Position numbers and translations under genes: made by a program
Notes under the pieces: generated by a model
Seen by the model: only the letters and a program-made list of their open reading frames with translations
The model's database searches: none
Told to the model about the DNA's origin: nothing
NCBI GenBank assembly: GCA_021635425.1
Contig: JAJWOJ010000135.1
Span: 1 to 6,117, forward strand
Length of the DNA: 6,117 nucleotides
From: Clostridiales bacterium
GTDB taxonomy: Bacteria; Bacillota; Clostridia; Christensenellales; Borkfalkiaceae
Direction of reading: 5' to 3'
Shown: positions 1-3,242 of the stretch, one piece after another
Numbering within the stretch: position 1 is the first letter of the stretch
How the letters are laid out: each line of letters begins with the position of its first letter

Positions 1-30
1 CTCTTTTTTTATGCCGTTTCGAGGGGTGAT

Positions 31-59
31 TTCCTATTTACGGTGAGAAAAATTATAAT
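31..59 (+). promoter_or_regulatory. Possible promoter for the mini-ORF
   Basis: A perfect TATAAT lies at 54-59. The hexamer 17 bp upstream (TTCCTA, 31-36) is a poor -35 match, and there is no TG extension. The predicted start near 66 would leave a UTR of about 22 nt carrying the AAAGGAG at 75-81. The region is AT-rich, so a chance TATAAT is possible; the downstream Shine-Dalgarno and ATG raise the odds. Confidence 0.4.
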
Positions 60-74
60 AATAACAGTAAATCG

Positions 75-81
75 AAAGGAG
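75..81 (+). promoter_or_regulatory. Strong ribosome binding site of the mini-ORF
   Basis: AAAGGAG is a strong anti-SD match with a 6-nt spacer to the ATG at 88. It is the main reason to believe the 13-codon frame is or was translated. Confidence 0.6.
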
Positions 82-87
82 TTTTCA

Positions 88-129
88 ATGAAATACAAAG
101 AATGGTTGGACGTATGGTTTGCGAACTAA
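88..129 (+). CDS. 13-aa mini-ORF resembling the N-terminus of a tyrosine recombinase
   Basis: The frame encodes MKYKEWLDVWFAN and stops at TAA 127-129. It has a well-placed AAAGGAG and a possible promoter. From recalled family knowledge, many Clostridia phage-type integrases begin with a stretch like (K/T)YxEWLxEWLxNYV, the first helix of their SAM-like DNA-binding domain. This peptide fits that pattern up to the Asn, and the stop falls where Tyr (TAT/TAC) would be expected. After the stop the frame stays open to TAA 238-240, but the encoded residues do not look like integrase. It is therefore either the retained 5' tip of an integrase gene left by a deletion, or a functional short or leader peptide. 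Its Tyr, Phe and two Trp residues recall amino-acid-sensing leader peptides, but no Trp gene follows. Function is unknown. Confidence 0.45.
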   Translation: MKYKEWLDVWFAN

Positions 130-153
130 TGGTTTTCTTTGAGTAGATGGTTT
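102..153 (+). repeat. Four in-phase ATGGTT repeats
   Basis: ATGGTT occurs at 102, 114, 129 and 147; the last three extend to ATGGTTT. The spacings are 12, 15 and 18 bases, all multiples of three, so each supplies a TGG (Trp) codon in the mini-ORF frame. Two copies lie before the stop and two after it. The motif is short, so chance is not excluded. Confidence 0.4.
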
Positions 154-161
154 TTAGCCGC

Positions 162-217
162 AGGTGATTGCGTTCTGGTTGTCGACAAGACAAGCCCGAA
201 TTTGAACGCAATCACCT
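162..217. repeat. Perfect 14-bp inverted repeat with a palindrome in the loop
   Basis: The arm AGGTGATTGCGTTC (162-175) is exactly reverse-complemented at 204-217. The 28-nt loop contains the 10-bp palindrome TTGTCGACAA (179-188), followed by a second GACAA (189-193). A run of T does not follow the hairpin on either strand, so it is not a standard intrinsic terminator. It lies between the mini-ORF and the promoter of the sugar operon. It could be a recombinase or transposase recognition structure, an RNA hairpin at the end of the mini-ORF transcript, or a protein-binding site. Confidence 0.85.
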
Positions 218-262
218 TACTTAAAATTAAACGTATATAAGTAATTTTTTACCGTAAAATGT

Positions 263-291
263 TTGAAAAATATCCGTTCGGGTGTTATAAT
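263..291 (+). promoter_or_regulatory. Strong sigma-70/sigmaA promoter of the ROK-SIS operon
   Basis: TTGAAA (263-268), a 17-bp spacer and TATAAT (286-291) with an upstream TGT (283-285) form an extended -10 promoter near consensus. Transcription should start near 298. The promoter makes the upstream TTG 263 and ATG 290 impossible as starts for the downstream gene on this transcript. Confidence 0.85.
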
Positions 292-309
292 GATATCAAT
301 GACAAGCTT

Positions 310-318
310 AAAGGTGAG
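310..318 (+). promoter_or_regulatory. Ribosome binding site fixing the ROK gene start
   Basis: AAAGGTGAG contains AGGTGA, which pairs with the 3' end of 16S rRNA in the register that puts ATG 320 at normal distance. It supports ATG 320 over ATG 299, which would be one base inside the predicted transcript with no Shine-Dalgarno. Confidence 0.7.
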
Positions 319-319
319 T

Positions 320-1300
320 ATGGAAGAAAAGGATTCAAAGTTTAATTATTATATCGGGCTCGATATTGGCGGGACTAAATGCGCGCAGACGATAGGAAAA
401 ATTGCCGCAAACGATGGGCTTGAAATTTTAAAAAGGGTAGAATTTTCAACCGCGGGGCAGAAACCGGAGGTTATTCTCGACAGGTTTTCGGGGTTTATCG
501 AAAAAACATTGAAGGACTATAATATCAGCGGTATCGGCATAAGCTGCGGCGGACCTCTGGACAGCAAAAAGGGCGTTATAATGTCTCCGCCCAGCCTTCC
601 GCTTTGGGACAATATAAATGTTGTTGAGTATTTTGAGGGTAAATTCAATATAAAAACCAATCTTCAGAACGACGCGAACGCATGCGCCGTTGCGGAATGG
701 AAATTCGGCGCGGGGAGAGGTGTGGAAAATATGGTCTTCCTGACTTTTGGTACGGGTTTCGGCGCGGGGCTTATTCTCGGCGGCAGGCTTTACGGCGGAA
801 CGACCGACAACGCGGGAGAAATCGGACATATCAGGCTTACCAACCGCGGTCCCGAAGGGTACAGAAAAAAAGGTTCGTGCGAGGGGTATTGCAGTGGCAG
901 CGGAATGGCTCGGCTTGCCCTGATTATGGGCAAAAAGAGCAGTTTAAAGACTGAATATAACGAATTTATCGATAAAATCGGCGGTGAGAAGAATATTTCC
1001 GCTAAAAATATGGCGGAATATGCCCGTAGCGGCAACGAATTTTGCAAAGCCGTTTACAAAAAGAGCGGCGAAATGCTCGGGCGGTCTATTGCCATTCTCG
1101 TCGATCTTTTAAACCCGCAGAAAATCGTTATCGGCGGAATTTTTATGCGCGCGAACGACCTTATGTTGCCGCACGTAAAAAGGGCTATGAAAAAGGAATG
1201 CCTTTCCTTCAGTTTAAACGACGTTGAAATCGTTTCTGCGGGACTTGGCGAAAATATAGGCGATTACGCGGCTTTATCTATCGCAAAAGGAGAGTTTTAA
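320..1300 (+). CDS. ROK-family sugar kinase-like protein
   Basis: This 326-aa protein is full length for ROK (repressor/ORF/kinase) proteins and lacks the N-terminal helix-turn-helix of ROK repressors, so a cytoplasmic sugar kinase is the likely role. Visible motifs are the phosphate loop DIGGTK (15-20), the catalytic Asp of NDANA (D118), the second phosphate motif TFGTGFGAG (142-150), EIGH with substrate-type Glu and His (E167, H170), and GGIFMR in the nucleotide-binding half (272-277). The usual zinc motif CxCGxxGCxE is replaced by a Gly-Tyr-Arg-Lys-Lys-Gly-Ser-Cys-Glu stretch within 177-195. A zinc-free ROK branch of this kind is recalled in Clostridia, often beside SIS isomerases. The start at ATG 320 is chosen because the promoter occupies 263-291 and a Shine-Dalgarno precedes 320. 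The stop is 2 nt before the isomerase gene, so the two are co-transcribed. Substrate (glucose, N-acetylhexosamine or other) cannot be read from the sequence. Confidence 0.93.
   Translation: MEEKDSKFNYYIGLDIGGTKCAQTIGKIAANDGLEILKRVEFSTAGQKPEVILDRFSGFIEKTLKDYNISGIGISCGGPLDSKKGVIMSPPSLPLWDNINVVEYFEGKFNIKTNLQNDANACAVAEWKFGAGRGVENMVFLTFGTGFGAGLILGGRLYGGTTDNAGEIGHIRLTNRGPEGYRKKGSCEGYCSGSGMARLALIMGKKSSLKTEYNEFIDKIGGEKNISAKNMAEYARSGNEFCKAVYKKSGEMLGRSIAILVDLLNPQKIVIGGIFMRANDLMLPHVKRAMKKECLSFSLNDVEIVSAGLGENIGDYAALSIAKGEF
1287..1292 (+). promoter_or_regulatory. Ribosome binding site of the SIS gene inside the ROK gene end
   Basis: AAGGAG, within AAAAGGAGAG, overlaps the last codons of the kinase gene, 10 nt before ATG 1303. 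This arrangement is typical of translationally linked operon genes. Confidence 0.75.
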
Positions 1301-1302
1301 TT

Positions 1303-1941
1303 ATGAAAGATACTACAAAAAATAATTACGAGGAGCTTTTCGTTCGTTGTCCCGTCCTGGAAATGTGCAGAAACGACATTCTTGCCGCGTTTGAAATACT
1401 TTTTGACGCTTATAAAAACGGCAAAAAACTGCTTGTTTGCGGAAACGGCGGAAGCGCGGCAGACAGTGAGCATATCGTAGGGGAGCTTTTGAAACGTTTC
1501 AAAAAACCGAGAAAAATTAACCCCGAAGTCTATGAAAAACTCGGGGCGTTCGGCGAGGATGGAGCAAAGCTCCAAGCCACTCTTGAAGGCTCTTTGAGAG
1601 CGATTTCGCTTACATCGCATATCGCATTTTCAACAGCTTTCGCAAACGACCGCGAGCCGCAGGTTGCTTTTGCGCAGCAGCTTTACGGGCTTGCGGATGA
1701 GGGCGACGTCGCTTTGATGATCTCCACCTCGGGTAATTCGATGAACTGTGTTTACTGCGCGGAAGTTGCCAAAACAATGGGTTTGAAAACAATTTCTTTT
1801 ACGGGTAAAAAGGAAAGCAAACTTTCTGCTTTATGCGATGCGAACGTCCGTGTTCCCGAAATTGAAACCTATAAAATTCAGGAATTGCATCTGCCCGTGT
1901 ATCATTGTCTTTGCGCGATGCTCGAAGAGGAGTTTTTTTAA
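1303..1941 (+). CDS. SIS-domain phosphosugar isomerase, GmhA-like
   Basis: This 212-aa protein carries one SIS (sugar isomerase) fold. The phosphate-binding loop is CGNGGSAADSEH (46-57), and a second phosphosugar motif is STSGNS (141-146). H57 and E61 match the spacing of H61/E65 in E. coli GmhA, and Q193 and H201 match Q172/H180, so the metal and catalytic set of D-sedoheptulose-7-phosphate isomerase appears intact. Residues about 66-115 form a longer insert than in classic 192-aa GmhA; this variety is recalled as common in Clostridia. The C-terminus ends in an acidic EEEFF. It follows the ROK gene by 2 nt and ends before a terminator, so it is the last gene of a two-gene operon. No heptose-biosynthesis genes are visible, so the true substrate may be another ketose or aldose phosphate. 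Confidence 0.93.
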   Translation: MKDTTKNNYEELFVRCPVLEMCRNDILAAFEILFDAYKNGKKLLVCGNGGSAADSEHIVGELLKRFKKPRKINPEVYEKLGAFGEDGAKLQATLEGSLRAISLTSHIAFSTAFANDREPQVAFAQQLYGLADEGDVALMISTSGNSMNCVYCAEVAKTMGLKTISFTGKKESKLSALCDANVRVPEIETYKIQELHLPVYHCLCAMLEEEFF

Positions 1942-1993
1942 AAGTCTGCCTATAAGTCGATTAGATATGTCTTTTTAACTGCATTAAGCAAAA

Positions 1994-2020
1994 TAAAAAC
2001 CGCGGAAACGCGGCTTTTTT
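1994..2020. terminator. Bidirectional intrinsic terminator between convergent genes
   Basis: CCGCG (2000-2004), the tetraloop GAAA (2005-2008) and CGCGG (2009-2013) form a GC stem. A's at 1995-1999 and six T's at 2015-2020 flank it, so a U-tract follows the stem on both strands. It serves the SIS gene ending at 1941 and the AraC-type gene ending at 2033 on the minus strand. Confidence 0.9.
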
Positions 2021-2032
2021 ATTGGCGTAGTT

Positions 2033-2917
2033 TCAGTTTCTGAACTCCGAACGATATTTTGACGGAGTTATTCCGAATGCCTTCTTAAATATGTGATTGA
2101 AGTGCGAAAGCGACGAGAATCCTATATCGCTCGAAATTTCGAGCGTGGTAAGCCCCGTGAAACGGAGTTGCTCTTTTGCGTGGGTAAGCTTTAAGCCGAG
2201 CATGTATTCGTTGAGCGTTTTGCCCGTATGCTTTTTAAAAAGAAAGCATAGTCTCGAATAACTGTAGGGAGTAAGCTTCACGATTTCGTCCGTTGAAAGC
2301 TGATAGGCGTTAGGCTTGTTCAGCTCGTTAAGCAAATTTTTGAACCATTGCGGATAAGCTTCCGTATAAGAGTAACGCTTTTCGAAAAACACCTGCAAAA
2401 GCGAATCGAAAATAAGCTTGGTGTGGAAAACGTGGCTTAAAACGTCGTTTCCTTGAACGGTCTGAAGGGAAAGCATTTTATAAATGCTGCTTTGAAGTCT
2501 GTTTTCGGGGATTTTAAACGCCAACGGCGACGGGTCGCCCAGCAGCTCTTCGTATAATCCTTCTTTATATGCCGATAAATACTTGTGTAAAAACTCGCTT
2601 TTTATCAAAAAGTTGATTTGCTGATAATCGTAATCAGGGTTTTTGAAGCAGTGTATGTCCTGCGGACGAACGAGGAATGCGTCGCCTCTTGAAAGATCGT
2701 AAAGCTCTCCGTTTATTGCGTGCGTTATTTTTCCGCTTCCGATAACGAAAAGTTCCCAGTGGTTATGATTGTGTAGCGCGTTGAAATCGGAATTTGTCCA
2801 TGTGAACGTTATATCGCAGTCTCCCCAAGGGGACGAACGCAAAAAATCGGCGGTATTGACTTGGTTGTTTTTCGGAACGGCAATGTTTGTAAAAATCGGT
2901 TTTTCAAATGAATCCAT
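2033..2917 (-). CDS. AraC-family transcriptional regulator with cupin sensor domain
   Basis: This 294-aa protein has the usual AraC/XylS two-domain layout. The N-terminal cupin-like AraC_binding domain (about 30-130) contains HNHNHWELFVIGSG with His 49, 51 and 53 and Glu 55, and a later RPQDIH segment. The C-terminal DNA-binding domain (about 191-294) has two helix-turn-helix units and the family signature region IGFSSLSHFNHIFKKAFG followed by ITPSKYR. Such proteins usually respond to a sugar and activate nearby genes. ATG 2917 is preferred over TTG 2965 because a consensus promoter occupies 2924-2952. No Shine-Dalgarno precedes ATG 2917. The gene is divergent from the lipoprotein gene, the likeliest target, and convergent with the ROK-SIS operon. 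Effector unknown. Confidence 0.95.
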   Translation of the reverse strand: MDSFEKPIFTNIAVPKNNQVNTADFLRSSPWGDCDITFTWTNSDFNALHNHNHWELFVIGSGKITHAINGELYDLSRGDAFLVRPQDIHCFKNPDYDYQQINFLIKSEFLHKYLSAYKEGLYEELLGDPSPLAFKIPENRLQSSIYKMLSLQTVQGNDVLSHVFHTKLIFDSLLQVFFEKRYSYTEAYPQWFKNLLNELNKPNAYQLSTDEIVKLTPYSYSRLCFLFKKHTGKTLNEYMLGLKLTHAKEQLRFTGLTTLEISSDIGFSSLSHFNHIFKKAFGITPSKYRSEFRN

Positions 2918-2923
2918 AATCGG

Positions 2924-2952
2924 ATTATAACAGACAAAAGCTCTTGTGTCAA
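2924..2952 (-). promoter_or_regulatory. Consensus promoter of the AraC-type gene
   Basis: On the minus strand TTGACA (2952-2947), a 17-bp spacer and TATAAT (2929-2924) with TGT just upstream give an essentially perfect extended -10 promoter. Six bases separate TATAAT from the ATG at 2917, so the expected +1 is the A of the start codon. Confidence 0.9.
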
Positions 2953-2954
2953 TT

Positions 2955-3016
2955 AAAAATCGCAATCATAATTTTTTTAAATAACCAAAAATCGCAGAGT
3001 TTTAAGGGGAAATCGC
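2955..3016. promoter_or_regulatory. Candidate regulator-binding repeats (AATCGC)
   Basis: AAAAATCGCA occurs identically at 2955-2964 and 2987-2996. A shorter AAATCGC lies at 3010-3016, and AATCGCAG at 3109-3116 overlaps the predicted start of the lipoprotein transcript. The first three ATCGC cores are 32 and 21 bp apart, close to 3 and 2 helical turns. The first copy abuts the -35 of the AraC-type gene, which suits autoregulation. The motif is short and partly A-rich; binding by the neighbouring regulator is inference. Confidence 0.35.
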
Positions 3017-3079
3017 TTCTAAAAGAAAAAACACAAAAAAAAGACAGTAGAAAATCACTACTTAACGATTAAATAAAAC

Positions 3080-3108
3080 AAGAAACCGAATAAAGGGGGT
3101 GCTATAAT
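3080..3108 (+). promoter_or_regulatory. Extended -10 promoter of the lipoprotein gene
   Basis: TATAAT (3103-3108) is preceded by TGC (3100-3102), an extended -10. The -35 position (3080-3085, AAGAAA) is a poor match, as expected for a promoter that needs an activator. A 17-bp near-symmetric site, AGTAG-N7-CTACT at 3046-3062, lies upstream. Transcription should start near 3115, leaving a UTR of about 128 nt. Confidence 0.65.
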
Positions 3109-3145
3109 AATCGCAGTCGGGAGACCCCGTGACCGAAATTCGCAC

Positions 3146-3178
3146 CGTGAAGCAACCGAAAACAGTGTTTCCGGCACG
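3146..3178 (+). other. Hairpin in the 5' UTR of the lipoprotein mRNA
   Basis: CCGAAAAC (3156-3163) pairs with GTTTCCGG (3167-3174) with one A-C mismatch and a 3-nt loop. CGTG (3146-3149) can add pairing to CACG (3175-3178) across a one-sided 6-nt bulge. A T-tract does not follow, so it is not a terminator. It resembles no riboswitch class I recognise; it may only stabilise the leader. Confidence 0.35.
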
Positions 3179-3193
3179 AAATTTATTAAAACG

Positions 3194-3227
3194 GAAGTAT
3201 AAAGATCAAAGAAGTATAAAGATCAAA
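3194..3227 (+). repeat. Perfect 17-bp tandem duplication before the RBS
   Basis: GAAGTATAAAGATCAAA occurs at 3194-3210 and again immediately at 3211-3227. The second copy ends one base before the AGGAGG. Identical, adjacent and short, it looks like a slippage-type duplication that changes leader length. Confidence 0.95.
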
Positions 3228-3228
3228 C

Positions 3229-3234
3229 AGGAGG
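3229..3234 (+). promoter_or_regulatory. Ribosome binding site fixing the lipoprotein start
   Basis: AGGAGG with an 8-nt spacer to ATG 3243 is close to ideal. It places the start directly at the signal peptide and excludes the in-frame GTG 3129, which would add 38 residues before it. Confidence 0.9.
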
Positions 3235-3242
3235 AAACAAAG

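Larger units (their letters stand above)
37..258. repeat. Imperfect outer inverted repeat enclosing the mini-ORF cassette
   Basis: The left arm at 37-55 reads TTTACGGT, then GAG, then AAAAATTA. The reverse complement of 242-258 reads TTTACGGT, then A, then AAAAATTA. Two 8-bp identical blocks therefore appear in the same order in opposite orientation, offset by two bases, about 190 bp apart. They bracket the mini-ORF and the inner inverted repeat. The second block is AT-rich and could match by chance, and no target-site duplication is evident outside the arms. It could be the ends of a small non-autonomous element, a DNA-inversion segment, or coincidence. Confidence 0.35.

Noticed and set aside
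4..10. Run of seven T's as the tail of an upstream terminator
   Set aside because: The stem would lie outside the window, so it cannot be supported.
88..217. Trp-type attenuator: Trp-containing leader peptide followed by a hairpin
   Set aside because: The hairpin lacks a T-tract, no Trp biosynthesis or transport gene follows, and the downstream operon has its own strong promoter at 263-291.
14..284. Similar flanks (CCGTTTCGAGGGGTG at 14-28 and CCGTTCGGGTG at 274-284) as direct-repeat attachment sites
   Set aside because: Alignment needs several gaps in a short stretch, and the right copy lies within the -35/-10 promoter spacer. Likely chance.
446..1047. Overlapping minus and plus frames within the ROK gene
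   Set aside because: They are shadows of a clearly coding frame, with Arg/Ser/Pro-biased composition and no motifs.
3129..3242. 38-residue N-terminal extension of the lipoprotein from GTG 3129
   Set aside because: It is basic and polar, would bury the signal peptide, has no RBS, and includes the 17-bp duplication. AGGAGG before ATG 3243 is decisive.
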